Shown: positions 17,410 through 26,364 of the stretch, one piece after another | How the letters are laid out: every line of letters starts with the position of its first letter | How positions within the stretch are numbered: the stretch's first letter is position 1 | Assembly (NCBI GenBank): GCA_030533085.1 | Contig: JAUNJZ010000002.1 | Span: 1 to 64,000 of the forward strand | Direction of reading: 5' to 3' | Source: Synergistaceae bacterium | Lineage (GTDB): Bacteria; Synergistota; Synergistia; Synergistales; Synergistaceae | DNA: 64,000 nucleotides | Program-made: the position numbers and the translations under genes | Notes under the pieces: generated by a model | Told to the model about the DNA's origin: nothing | Seen by the model: only the letters and a program-made list of their open reading frames with translations | Databases searched by the model: none

Positions 17410-17455
17410 TTCCGCCGGTTATATGTTACTCCGCAAGGGCATATAACCGGCGGAA
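17410..17455. repeat. REP-like hairpin, copy 1
   Basis: Sixteen-pair perfect stem, TTCCGCCGGTTATATG with CATATAACCGGCGGAA, around a loop containing CCGCAAGGG. A close relative lies at 24058-24106 in the same orientation, including the AGAGC before the stem. It may end the efflux operon or be a dispersed extragenic palindrome. Confidence 0.75.
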
Positions 17456-17681
17456 AGCGTGGCAAACGCGTCAGATATATACTATTAACTTAATGAGATA
17501 AGCGTTATCCCATCCGGCCTAAAAGCGCCTTCCCCTCTCCTTAAAAACCTTCCTCAGCCGCCTCGGAGTCATATTCGGCCCGGCCGCCTCACGACGCGCA
17601 AATTCTTTTCCTGCCGTCCTTATCATATTCTGCCCTTTGGTAATATTATATCAGAATAATAAAACATAAAAAAATCCGTTG

Positions 17682-17710
17682 TTGACAATAATCCGAAATA
17701 ATTATATGAT
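17682..17710 (+). promoter_or_regulatory. Promoter of the giant surface-protein gene
   Basis: TTGACA (17682-17687), 17-base spacer, TATGAT (17705-17710). The expected start near 17717 gives a leader of about 290 bases. Confidence 0.65.
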
Positions 17711-17716
17711 ATGAGG

Positions 17717-18008
17717 GAAAAGTGCAACCTGGTCAAGCGACAATGAAGCAATTGACAGGGTTGACATGACCGACCTCATAACGGCAATAGCGGCAGTAAT
17801 GGCGACGATAACAGTAAAGACCGTGAAGCGCGGCTTCACGGCAAATCGCGTAATCGCGGTATCGTCAGGTTTATTGAACGCCCGCTCGTCCGCCCGGTGG
17901 CAATCGCGTCGCTCGCGCAGCGGGCGGCGCTGTGGAGAAGAAGAAAGGGGATAAGAACATGAGAAGGGAATTAAGGATTGAAGGAAGGAAGGAAGGAAGG
18001 AGAAAAAT
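17717..18008 (+). promoter_or_regulatory. Structured leader with AAGG tetranucleotide tract
   Basis: The leader holds two strong hairpins: CCGTGAAG/CTTCACGG (17821-17841) and CGCCCGCT/AGCGGGCG (17879-17926). It ends with five perfect AAGG units (17981-18000) that merge into the ribosome-binding site AAGGAG (17997-18002), six bases before a TTG start at 18009. An upstream ATG at 17959 has its own AAAGGGG site and is 50 bases from the TTG, so it is out of frame at five units and would be in frame at six. No known riboswitch was recognised. Confidence 0.6.
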
Positions 18009-21000
18009 TTGTATAAAAACTTAGGGAAAGTGTATCTATTTTTAAGCGCGCTGATATCGCTTGCTTTTATCCTCTGCGCCGCTCCGGCGGTCAACGCGGC
18101 AGACCAGGGCGTCCGTTTCAGAACCTCGCTGCATGCGCTTGACGGCGGGAACCTAAGCAGGGATATATACGAGTACGACGGAAACACACGCACAGCCTGT
18201 ATCGAAGGCGTAAAGCGCCTTGCCTCAAATCGCCTGCAAATCTCCTTCACCACCCCTGTGGAGACGGTATCAGAATTACCTCTGAATGATGGCGAGGGTA
18301 TTAGTCAGCACGATAACGTCAAATATAACTTCTGGCTCACCGACGGCACGGGAACTAATATCAACAACAACGTTAGCGGCGTCGAGCTGCCGGCCTACCA
18401 AATTCCCGCCTCCGGCGACCAGCGGCGCAGCTACGCCCTCCTCGACCTGACATTCGACAGCGAAGTGCCCGCGGGGGCGCGTCTTAACTTCGCCGCGGTG
18501 CCGGGCCTCTTGCCCGGCAGCCTTACGCGGGCTTCCTTCGCGATTCCGGGGCAAGCCCTCGTAGACAATTTTTCGCGCGTCGTAGAGGAAGGCGTTCCTC
18601 TTCTGAGCGGACTTAACTTTTATGACGCCGTGACCAACGAACCGATCTCTTTAGTATACAGCAGTTTTGATCCGACAATAACCAACCTGGAGAACCCCAT
18701 CTCAGTGAACCAGGGGCAAAGCGTCAGCATAAAGGCGACGGCCGACGACGGCTGCGCTCTCTATTTCAACGGCTCAAGGGCGGAGAGCGGCAGCTTCACA
18801 CCCCGCCTTTCGGACGGGCAAAACATCGTCGAGCTGAAAATAGAAAAAACAGACGGAAGAAGCCTTACGTACAGAATTTACCTCTGGAGAGATGCGGCCA
18901 GCTTCGCCCTCGCCAGCCTGACGACGCGCGAATGGTCGGATACAGATAACGGCTGGCAAAGCCCTAAGACTGTAGCTATCCCGGAGGGTTACTTTCAGCT
19001 CATACTTGACGACCTTCCCCCAAACGCTAAGACAGACGGCAATTTTGCTGTAAAACCTGACGTTACCGTCAGCCAGACTGTACAAAGCGTTAAATACAGG
19101 AAGGCGAACAGCAGCGCGGCCTGGCAAAACGCTTCGTCAAGCACAAGCCCCGGGGATGGCTATTACCTCGTTTCGCTCAGCGACCCCGGCGAATATTTCA
19201 TCTCGGCTGAGATTGCCGAAAACGGCAATAATAATAAGGTCAGCTACCTCTTCTCAGTCCGCTACAACGACGTTTCCGCCGTGATGACCAAGCTCGAGCT
19301 GTGGCGTAAAAACAGCAACGGCACTCTGGGCGAAAAAATCCCCTTTGACCGTGAATTCCTCGGCGCCCCCCTTTCAGGCCTCATGCCGGGAGAATATATC
19401 TCCTACAACGTCCCCGGCCTTACCAGAAAATGCGTCGAGGACGCCATCGTTCTCCTTGCCGATACCAACAACGGCACAAATATCGAGGTTCAGGGCAGGA
19501 CATATTACTATGCCACGGACAGGAATGTTTCCATCAACAGCTGCGATTACTTCGAAATCCCTGTAAATGTGGCTTATGGCGGAAGCGAAACCGTCGAATT
19601 CCTGCTCAAAAGAGCTGTCGGCGCGTCGGTTAACGCCCAGACGAAAGTATTCCTCAACATGCAGCGCTACGAGCCGCACCTCGAAAAGCTCTCCGTACGG
19701 AATCTGAGCGACGGGGCGGAGCTGCTCTCCGGCTTCGCCGAAGGCATTGGCGACTACACCGTCGTCGTCCCGTACAGCTCCGGCAACTCGGGGCGCGTGA
19801 GCGTATCCTGGCAGGCGCTGCTCCACGAAGAATATAAACGCAGGGGTTATAGCGGCGGCAATCCTAATCTGAAGGTCTACTTGGAGTACAACGGCAACTA
19901 TCGCATAGTGGACAACGCCGCTTCCATCGAGCTGGACGTCGACCGCTTCGCCCCGAAAAAGCTTAAACTCACCGTCCACTCCGACCTATACTCCGCCAGC
20001 GGCCTCTCCCGAGAGAGCAAGCAGTACAGCCTGACGATCAAAAGCGGCTTCACCCCCGTTGAGAAAGTCTACTACGGCATCACCGGAGAGCAGCTTTCCC
20101 GCTCGAGAGACCCGGCCAACGCGAATGTCGGCTTGAACGGCCACTATGAATACACCACCGTGAACAACACTCACGCGATTCAGCTCAACTGCTTCGGCTT
20201 CGACTACGAGTCTTCCACCGGAAAGCCGATCGCCGCCGCAAGCGCGGACAAAATCGTCTATATCAAGGTTCCGTTCGCCTGGTATCCGGCGAACGCGCAC
20301 GACGTCGGCGAGCTGGTTCACGAAAACGTAAGCAATTTCTATGTGGAGTCTGTGGAATATAAAGACGGCGAAGGAACGATCACCCTTTCATACTCCAGCT
20401 TCCCCGAAATCCTGGCCGAGGGCGTGACCCCCTCCGCCTGGGACGAGATCAACAGCCCGAATTTCCTGCGCGCCAAACGGAGCGGCACAGTGCTGGGGGC
20501 CTTGGCGGCCGACTTCCTCATCCCCAGGGATCCCGACAACCACACCGCCTTCTCCATCACCACGCGCGACGAGAAGCTCCTCGACCTCTGGAGACACGCG
20601 GACAAGGCTCTGCCCTTTCTGGATCCCGCCTTCACGTACTGCGGAGGGGATTCTCCGCTTCTCATCCAGCAGGGGCAGAATATCACCGTCTCCTGCTATC
20701 CCTCCATACGCAACTACGGACAATACCTTGAGTTCCGCAAAGCCTGCCCCGGCACGCCGTGGGTAGAGGCGCTCACGCCGGGCGGCTTCCCGGCCGACTC
20801 CTATTACGGCAGCAGCAGCTGGATCTCGGAGTTCCTGCCGACCTTCCGCGACAACGTCTACAAGTCGTACTACGACTGCCCGCTCGGTTTCCCGCACGAT
20901 AGCGTCGAGTTCAAATACGACCTTGAAGCCGACCCCCGCTACGCCGCGATATCTCCTGACGACCCGTCGGAGGAAAAGCAGGCGCTGCGCGCCCTTCTGG

Positions 21001-22658
21001 CCGAGAGCTACGCCAACGCGGCAAAGTACCTGCCCTTTGAAAGCGGCGCCGATTATCTTGGGTATCCAAGGGTGAGCATTCAGGGCTTGAACAAGCTTCC
21101 CAAAGGGGTGGACTATCTTTACCTCAGCGCGACGACGAAGATCAGCGGGCAAAAGGCGCTGATAAAAGTCGCCGCCCTTTCCGCCGACGGGATAAAAAGC
21201 CCATCTCAGCTTAACGGCACGGCGCTCACCGTCAGCCCGAAATACCTCTTCTTCAGCGACAACATAAATGGCGACGAAATGCCTATAGCTTTCGCCGAAG
21301 GACTTGACGACGCCTTCCTTACGATGGGAGCTATGACGCCCCAAACGGCTGCGTTTGCAACCTATACCCGTAGCATCAGCTGCGAGATATCTTGCTTTGG
21401 CATGATGGTTTCGTTCATCGGCGGGGCGATCGCGCAGGGCTTGCAGATGATAACGGAGCTTGTCGAGCAGTTCTACGCGCGCGACGGAAACGTCTGGATC
21501 GCCTGGCGGAACCTTGAGCCGGAACGCTACTCCGTCAACCTGGGCGCGGAGAGGCAGGCCTGGGCCGTTCTCTTTGAACAGGCCGCGGATGGCAATCCAT
21601 ACCACGGCGTCTCATGGAACCTCTACGCTAAGTCCACCTACCTGAGCGCGGAGACCGGAGCCTCGATAGCGAGGGAGTTCGCCCCTCTGCGCTATTCCAG
21701 CGGACGCTCCTACCCCGGGATTATGGGCATCTTTGACAAAAAGAACCTCGCCACGGAGGATAGCGCGAAGAATTTCTTCGCCAGCTATCCAGAGCTGCTG
21801 CCCCTCGTCGGCAACAATCCTGATAATGTAAAGGGCAAATACGGCCCGTACTCCATAGGCGTGCGCGGGACGCTCAAAGGCACCGATATCGAGATACGCA
21901 ACCAGGTCGGCTTCTTCTGCGTCTCCGCCATAAAAGATACCAACAACGACGACGGCACGACGCGGAACGGCGGCTCTTCATCGCGCTCCGCCTTAGGCGG
22001 CGCGCGGGCGGCGGCGCTCTCCGGCTCCTCAGCCGCGGCTCTTTCTTCTAACCCATCCTCCGAAGAGCCGAGCGTCTCCGGCCCGATGCCGTTGGTGCGC
22101 TTCAACAACGTGCGGACGCTGGACGACTATGTCGATGGCGAGGCTCAGACGGTCTTTGCCGCGCGCGGCGCTCGCAGCGTCGTGGCTTTGACCGTGGATC
22201 TGCCGGGCGAGCCTGAAGCGGTCATTCCCACTGTTTTCAACGGAGAGAAGGTCGTCGTGCGCAATCAGAGCGGCGACGTTATTCCTGACGGGACAGCCGC
22301 GCTCTTCAGCTATGAAGAGACGGCGCAGCCGGCGGAATCCTCCGGGCAGTCGGCGGCGCAGTCTACGCGGACGCAGTCGCTTTTCGTTGAATTTGACGTG
22401 CCCGAGGGCGCGATAAACCAGGCGGAGCTTGTGGAGCTGCTGGTAAAATGTAACGGAGACAGCGCCTTCTACTCCGTAGCCCCTAAGGGAGACGGCCAGA
22501 ACGGCGGCTTCCGCGTAGACGGTCTGGATCCTGTGACTGTGAACGCCGAAAGCGGCGGCAGCGGAGGCGGCGGAGGCTGCCGCACAGCCGGCCTCGCCGG
22601 CTGCTACGCCGCCCTCCTGTCGCTGATCCCGCTGCTAAGAAAGCGCAAAGGACTGTAA
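18009..22658 (+). CDS. Giant secreted surface protein with Synerg-CTERM tail
   Basis: Surface protein of 1,549 residues, start TTG. A signal peptide (VYLFLSALISLAFILCAAP to AVNAAD) leads to a long region of beta-rich, Ser/Asn/Tyr-rich sequence with cadherin-like modules (for example DGQNIVELKIEKTDGRSLTY). The tail is typical Synerg-CTERM: a Gly/Ser linker, GGGGGC, a hydrophobic helix and RKRKGL. The Cys after the glycines is a likely processing or lipidation point. No enzyme motif was recognised; adhesion or S-layer-like structure is possible. It is transcribed alone. The AAGG tract at its start makes phase variation possible. Confidence 0.85.
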   Translation: MYKNLGKVYLFLSALISLAFILCAAPAVNAADQGVRFRTSLHALDGGNLSRDIYEYDGNTRTACIEGVKRLASNRLQISFTTPVETVSELPLNDGEGISQHDNVKYNFWLTDGTGTNINNNVSGVELPAYQIPASGDQRRSYALLDLTFDSEVPAGARLNFAAVPGLLPGSLTRASFAIPGQALVDNFSRVVEEGVPLLSGLNFYDAVTNEPISLVYSSFDPTITNLENPISVNQGQSVSIKATADDGCALYFNGSRAESGSFTPRLSDGQNIVELKIEKTDGRSLTYRIYLWRDAASFALASLTTREWSDTDNGWQSPKTVAIPEGYFQLILDDLPPNAKTDGNFAVKPDVTVSQTVQSVKYRKANSSAAWQNASSSTSPGDGYYLVSLSDPGEYFISAEIAENGNNNKVSYLFSVRYNDVSAVMTKLELWRKNSNGTLGEKIPFDREFLGAPLSGLMPGEYISYNVPGLTRKCVEDAIVLLADTNNGTNIEVQGRTYYYATDRNVSINSCDYFEIPVNVAYGGSETVEFLLKRAVGASVNAQTKVFLNMQRYEPHLEKLSVRNLSDGAELLSGFAEGIGDYTVVVPYSSGNSGRVSVSWQALLHEEYKRRGYSGGNPNLKVYLEYNGNYRIVDNAASIELDVDRFAPKKLKLTVHSDLYSASGLSRESKQYSLTIKSGFTPVEKVYYGITGEQLSRSRDPANANVGLNGHYEYTTVNNTHAIQLNCFGFDYESSTGKPIAAASADKIVYIKVPFAWYPANAHDVGELVHENVSNFYVESVEYKDGEGTITLSYSSFPEILAEGVTPSAWDEINSPNFLRAKRSGTVLGALAADFLIPRDPDNHTAFSITTRDEKLLDLWRHADKALPFLDPAFTYCGGDSPLLIQQGQNITVSCYPSIRNYGQYLEFRKACPGTPWVEALTPGGFPADSYYGSSSWISEFLPTFRDNVYKSYYDCPLGFPHDSVEFKYDLEADPRYAAISPDDPSEEKQALRALLAESYANAAKYLPFESGADYLGYPRVSIQGLNKLPKGVDYLYLSATTKISGQKALIKVAALSADGIKSPSQLNGTALTVSPKYLFFSDNINGDEMPIAFAEGLDDAFLTMGAMTPQTAAFATYTRSISCEISCFGMMVSFIGGAIAQGLQMITELVEQFYARDGNVWIAWRNLEPERYSVNLGAERQAWAVLFEQAADGNPYHGVSWNLYAKSTYLSAETGASIAREFAPLRYSSGRSYPGIMGIFDKKNLATEDSAKNFFASYPELLPLVGNNPDNVKGKYGPYSIGVRGTLKGTDIEIRNQVGFFCVSAIKDTNNDDGTTRNGGSSSRSALGGARAAALSGSSAAALSSNPSSEEPSVSGPMPLVRFNNVRTLDDYVDGEAQTVFAARGARSVVALTVDLPGEPEAVIPTVFNGEKVVVRNQSGDVIPDGTAALFSYEETAQPAESSGQSAAQSTRTQSLFVEFDVPEGAINQAELVELLVKCNGDSAFYSVAPKGDGQNGGFRVDGLDPVTVNAESGGSGGGGGCRTAGLAGCYAALLSLIPLLRKRKGL

Positions 22659-22664
22659 AAAAGA

Positions 22665-22701
22665 GCGGCTTCCCATCATGGAAAACCGATAAGGAAGCCG
22701 C
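22665..22701 (+). terminator. Hairpin after the giant surface-protein gene
   Basis: GCGGCTTCC pairs with GGAAGCCGC seven bases after the stop. The T tract is missing. A second hairpin, GGGAAAGAGGCC/GGCCTCTTTCCC, lies at 22749-22796; either may end transcription. Confidence 0.55.
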
Positions 22702-22803
22702 GCAACAAAACCAGCTTAGCGGCAGGCAAACAAGCCGCAGCGAAAAACGGGAAAGAGGCCGAATACTTCCGAGGCCGCAAAAAAGGCCTCTTTCCCAAAC
22801 AAG

Positions 22804-23250
22804 CGGGGCGACAGCGTTTACTTTTTTGGAAGGAACCAAAGGTCAAGCAAAACCTGTATGAAAAGGCGTCGCCTTTGCCCTTCGGCCGCCTCGCCGAGGG
22901 GGCTCCGGCGGAGCCGGTGGGGGAGATCTGCTTTTGACTTTTTATTTTTCTTTTTTTTGTACTTTTTTATTGTCATTTCCCGCTTTTTTGCACTTAACTT
23001 CGGGCAGGGAGGTCAACACTCCCTCAGTCCGCCTGCGGCGGCCAGCTCCCCCAAAGGAGGAGCCGAAAACCAAAGTCAACGGCAGCGCAGCATTTTTATT
23101 ATGCAAGCTTTTTCCCTACCCCCAGCCTAGCCCTAGCCTAGCCCTTCGCCTTTGCCCTTAATCTCTGGCCCCCTCATTGAGGGGGCTCCGGCGGAGCCGG
23201 TGGGGGAGAGTTGACTTTGACTTTTTGTTTTGGTTTTTGTACTATGCTTT
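22804..23250. repeat. Composite intergenic repeat, region 1
   Basis: Non-coding and built from modules also seen at 23690-24057 and 34516-34781. It opens with GGGGCGACAGCGTTTAC, close to the terminal repeat of the element at 34516. It contains two copies of an AGGGGGCTCCGGCGGAGCC-type palindromic module (about 22898-22925 and 23178-23210) and one copy of a GTCAACACTCCCTCAGTCCG module (about 23008). It ends at TTAAGCCGCCTC, where it cuts into a toxin gene. No matching right terminal repeat was found, so it seems rearranged. Confidence 0.7.
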
Positions 23251-23343
23251 TTAAGCCGCCTCCAACTCGTCAAGCGGAGCGCGCTGTTTAGACAGGCGTT
23301 TTAGATCCTTTTTGAATTGTCTCGATAGTTCAAGCTCCCTCAT
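23251..23343 (-). pseudogene. Truncated YafQ/RelE-type toxin
   Basis: Thirty codons remain, starting MRELELSRQFKKDLKRLSKQ, which matches the N-terminus of YafQ/RelE-family mRNA interferases (usually about 90 residues). Its ATG overlaps the antitoxin stop (ATGA), the normal arrangement. The frame then meets a TAA at the edge of the composite repeat, in TTTTAAGCCGCCTC, a sequence also found in the copy near 34660. The catalytic C-terminal residues are gone, so the toxin should be inactive. Confidence 0.8.
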
Positions 23344-23615
23344 CTTTCTATTCCGGCGGCTTTGTACATATCTTCGATAGAGGCGCAGCGCGTTCCCTTT
23401 CCGGCTTCAAGCTCGTCTATCGCGTCACGTACCCGCCTGTTGGGGACGTCGGGAGCGATAAGTTCAAATGGGACCTTGCCCTCCCATGCGAGGCGGGTGA
23501 CAAATGCGTTTATCAGTGTTGAGAGCGGTATTCCGATTCCGGCCGCGACTTCCGAGGCCGCCGCTTTTATTTCGGGGTCTACCCGTACCTGTATTACGGG
23601 ATTTATTGACGGCAT
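23340..23615 (-). CDS. RelB/DinJ-family antitoxin
   Basis: Antitoxin of 91 residues. The N-terminal ribbon-helix-helix region reads PVIQVRVDPEIKAAASEVAA, then GIGIPLSTLINAFVTRLA, as in DinJ. The C-terminal part (EAGKGTRCASIEDMYKAAGI) would wrap the toxin. Its partner is the truncated toxin just downstream, so it is an orphan that can no longer have a toxin to neutralise at this locus. It may still bind its promoter or act against related toxins elsewhere. The start has an AAGGAG site. Confidence 0.85.
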   Translation of the reverse strand: MPSINPVIQVRVDPEIKAAASEVAAGIGIPLSTLINAFVTRLAWEGKVPFELIAPDVPNRRVRDAIDELEAGKGTRCASIEDMYKAAGIER

Positions 23616-23689
23616 TTTTATATGCTCCTTCCTATGCTTTTATATCTATATTATATAGTAAGGTGCATAGCAGGTCAACTTAAAACAGG

Positions 23690-24057
23690 CGGCTGTTATT
23701 CTCCGGCGGCAAAAGAAAATTGCCCTTCGCCTTTGCCTCCGCGCCGCCCTATTTTGCTTTCACGTCTCTGTTCGTCGAAGGTCAACGCTCCCTCAGTCCG
23801 CCTGCGGCGGCCAGCTCTGATGAAGAAACCAGCCGACTCGCACGGAATCAAAGATTCCGGCTCGCTGGCCGCCTCAGCGAGGGAGCCGAAAACCAAAAGT
23901 CAACGGCAACACAGTTTTTTTATCATGCACCGTTTTTTTTTCCTTTGCCTTTGACCTTGCCCTTTGCCTTTCGCCTTTGACCTTAATCCCCGGCCCCCTC
24001 GCCGAGGGGGCTGCCCGAAGGGCTGGGGGAGAGTTGGTTTTGGTTTTGTCCTAAAGA
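23690..24057. repeat. Composite intergenic repeat, region 2
   Basis: Non-coding. It holds a second GTCAACGCTCCCTCAGTCCG module (about 23781) and an AGGGGGCTGCCCGAAGGGCTG version of the palindromic module (about 24005-24030), which matches the copy at 34610-34632 more closely than the copies at 22.9 and 23.2 kb. It also has runs of CCTTTGCC. Reading frames across it are low-complexity and not supported. Confidence 0.65.
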
Positions 24058-24106
24058 GCTTCCGCCGGTTATATATTCGCCGCAAGGGCATATAATCGGC
24101 GGAAGC
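24058..24106. repeat. REP-like hairpin, copy 2
   Basis: GCTTCCGCCGGTTATAT pairs with ATATAATCGGCGGAAGC through one G-U pair, around a loop with CCGCAAGGGC. It is homologous to 17410-17455. It lies just upstream of a probable -10 box, TATAAT at 24140-24145, for the amidohydrolase gene. Confidence 0.75.
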
Positions 24107-24181
24107 TTAATTATTTGTTCCGAATACGCCCTTTTGGTATATAATCTTCTCAATAATTTTATTCAGTCAGGGGTAATGCGA

Positions 24182-25495
24182 ATGGATAAGCAAACATTGA
24201 AGAGGCTGCTTTACGAGGCCGTAGACTCCGCGGCGGAAGAGGTCAGGAGCTTCGCGGAGGATATCGCGGCGCATCCTGAGCTTGGATTTTTTGAAGAGCG
24301 CACCGCGGCAAAGCTGAAAGAGGCGCTTTGCGGCCTCGGACTTGACGTAAAGAGCGGACTCGCCAGGACGGGGCTGCGCGCCGACGTCGAGGGAGGCGCG
24401 GCCGGGCCGAAGGTCGCGATAATCGGCGAGCTTGACGGCATCGTCTGCCGCCGCCATCCCATGGCGGACCCTGACAGCGGCGCATCTCACAGCTGCGGCC
24501 ACAACTTGCAGCTCGCCGCGCTGTACGCCGCCGCGTCGGCGCTGGCGAAGACGGGGCTTGCCAAAGAGCTTTCCGGCACCGTCTCCTTTCTTGGAACGCC
24601 GGCGGAGGAGTTTATCGAGGTCGCGCGCCGCAAGGAGCTGCGCGACAGCGGCGAGCTGGTCTACTATTGCGGCAAGCAGGAGTTTGTGCGCCTCGGCGTC
24701 TTTGACGATATAGACATGTCGATAATGGTACATGCCGGAGACGACGAGCCGAGCCCTGTATTCTCCGTGCCTGACGGCGGGAACGGCTTCCGTATCTTCA
24801 TGCTCCGCTATGAGGGGCGTCAGGCGCACGCAGCCGCCGCGCCGCATCTCGGAGTGAACGCGCTCTATGCCGCCGTGGCCGGTATCAACGCCGTGAACGC
24901 GCTGCGCGAAACCTTCCGCGACGAGGACCATATCCGCGTCCACTACATAATAACCAAGGGCGGCGATTCGGTGAACAGCGTCCCCGACGACGTCCGCATC
25001 GAGGGCTATGTCCGCGCCGGCAGCGCGGCGGTGATCGACGAGACCTTCGACAAGGTGATCAGAGCCTTCAAAGCCGGCGGCGAGGCGCTGGGGGCGAAGT
25101 GCCATGTTACGAGCGTCGCGGGAGATATGCCGCTCAACGCCTGCAAGGAGCTGAATGAGATATTCGCCGAAAACGCCGCTTCTCTCATCGGCGGCGATAA
25201 TGTGAGGCGCGGGACATATTTCGCCGCCTCGACAGACCTCGGCGATATCGCGCACATCATGCCGGCGATACAGCCTCTCGGCGGCGGCGTGATTGGGGCG
25301 CTGCACTCGAAGGAATTTAAGGTCGTCGATTTCGAGGCGGCGGCGCTTACTCCGGCAAAGGCTATGCTGGCGACGGTCGTCGATCTGCTTGGCGACGGCG
25401 CGCGGCGCGCCGACGAGCTGCTGAAGAATTTCAAACCGGTCTATACAAAGGAAGAGTATCTGCGCGCGATGGACCGCAGATTCTATTCCGAGTAA
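24182..25495 (+). CDS. M20-family amidohydrolase / metallopeptidase
   Basis: Zinc-dependent hydrolase of the M20 family, 437 residues from the preferred start (MDKQTLKR, eight bases after AGGGG). The N-terminal AAHPELGFFEERTA block is typical of AbgB/HipO-like amidohydrolases. Metal-binding motifs are seen in GELDGI and in SHSCGHNLQLAAL, with the glutamate pair in GTPAEEFIEV. A dimerisation domain (GRQAHAAAAPHLGVNALYA) follows. It probably cleaves an amide such as an aminoacyl or aminobenzoyl-glutamate-like compound. Two membrane proteins follow at once on the same strand, suggesting uptake plus hydrolysis of one substrate. Confidence 0.88.
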   Translation: MDKQTLKRLLYEAVDSAAEEVRSFAEDIAAHPELGFFEERTAAKLKEALCGLGLDVKSGLARTGLRADVEGGAAGPKVAIIGELDGIVCRRHPMADPDSGASHSCGHNLQLAALYAAASALAKTGLAKELSGTVSFLGTPAEEFIEVARRKELRDSGELVYYCGKQEFVRLGVFDDIDMSIMVHAGDDEPSPVFSVPDGGNGFRIFMLRYEGRQAHAAAAPHLGVNALYAAVAGINAVNALRETFRDEDHIRVHYIITKGGDSVNSVPDDVRIEGYVRAGSAAVIDETFDKVIRAFKAGGEALGAKCHVTSVAGDMPLNACKELNEIFAENAASLIGGDNVRRGTYFAASTDLGDIAHIMPAIQPLGGGVIGALHSKEFKVVDFEAAALTPAKAMLATVVDLLGDGARRADELLKNFKPVYTKEEYLRAMDRRFYSE

Positions 25496-25533
25496 TAGAA
25501 AATCTCATAATTTTTTAAGGAGGCGTTTTTGTT

Positions 25534-26364
25534 ATGGATATTGTCGATAAGGCAATACGGAACTGGAAGCTTCATCTGCTCGCGCTGATTCTTACCATTA
25601 TCGCGGAGCTTATCGGAGCCAAGACCTTCAGGATAGGGCCGGGGATGCTCGTCCTTGTCCCGCTGCTTTATTCCTTCGCGCTGGGGGCGCTCTGCGGGGT
25701 GAAGAAGCTCAACCTGCTCTCGCGGGAGGATATGTTCGAGGCTTCCTCGCTTGTTGGAGTGACCTTTTTCTTCCTTATGGCGCGCTACGGCACGCTCGTC
25801 GGCCCCAACTTCTGGAAGGTCGTCGCTTCTGGGCCGGCTTTGATCCTCCAGGAATTTGGAAATATCGGAACGGTTTTTCTCGGAGTGCCGATCGCGGTGC
25901 TGCTCGGCTTGAAGCGCGAGGCAGTCGGGGCCGCCTTCTCCAACGCGCGCGAGCCTAATATCGCCATCATCGGCGAGAAGTACGGCCTCGACACGCCTGA
26001 GGGGCGCGGCGTCATGGGCGTCTATGTCACAGGGACGGTCTTCGGCGCTATATTTTGCAGTCTGCTGAGCTCCTTTGTGGCCTCTACTATCTCCTTCTTC
26101 AGCCCGCAGGCTCTCGCGATGGCGACGGGCACGGGAAGCGCCGGAATGATGACGGCGGCTGTAGCGCCGCTCGTCGAGATGTACCCGCATATCAAGGACG
26201 AGCTGACCGCTCTGGCGGCGGCGAGCAATATGTTCTCTGGACTCGACGGAGTTTATATGTGCGTATTCCTCAGCCTGCCGCTCGCGAACTGGCTTGTCAG
26301 AAAGATGGGCGTGAAGGACGCGCCCAGCGTTCCGGCGAAGAAAGAACAGGGAGGTCTGAAATAA
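25534..26364 (+). CDS. DUF3100-family membrane protein
   Basis: Multi-pass membrane protein, 276 residues, matching DUF3100 by its opening (WKLHLLALILTIIAELIGA, then KTFRIGPGMLVLVPLLYSFA). About seven hydrophobic segments are seen, including a glycine-rich one with MATGTGSAGMMTAAVAPLVE. It starts 38 bases after the amidohydrolase, with an AAGGAGG site, and its stop overlaps the next start (TAATG). The family has no established function that I know. The context points to transport of the amidohydrolase substrate together with the next protein. Confidence 0.8.
   Translation: MDIVDKAIRNWKLHLLALILTIIAELIGAKTFRIGPGMLVLVPLLYSFALGALCGVKKLNLLSREDMFEASSLVGVTFFFLMARYGTLVGPNFWKVVASGPALILQEFGNIGTVFLGVPIAVLLGLKREAVGAAFSNAREPNIAIIGEKYGLDTPEGRGVMGVYVTGTVFGAIFCSLLSSFVASTISFFSPQALAMATGTGSAGMMTAAVAPLVEMYPHIKDELTALAAASNMFSGLDGVYMCVFLSLPLANWLVRKMGVKDAPSVPAKKEQGGLK

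Noticed and set aside
17766-17954. Possible 62-residue protein in the leader of the giant surface gene
   Set aside because: No ribosome-binding site of note, Arg/Ser-rich end encoded by the hairpins; better explained as structured leader.
20388-21605. Long minus-strand reading frame opposite the giant surface gene
   Set aside because: Low-complexity Arg/Val-rich product without motifs; it is the antisense shadow of a GC-rich gene with a signal peptide and tail.
24167-25306. 379-codon minus-strand frame opposite the M20 gene
   Set aside because: Arg/Ala-rich antisense product; the sense strand carries all M20 motifs.
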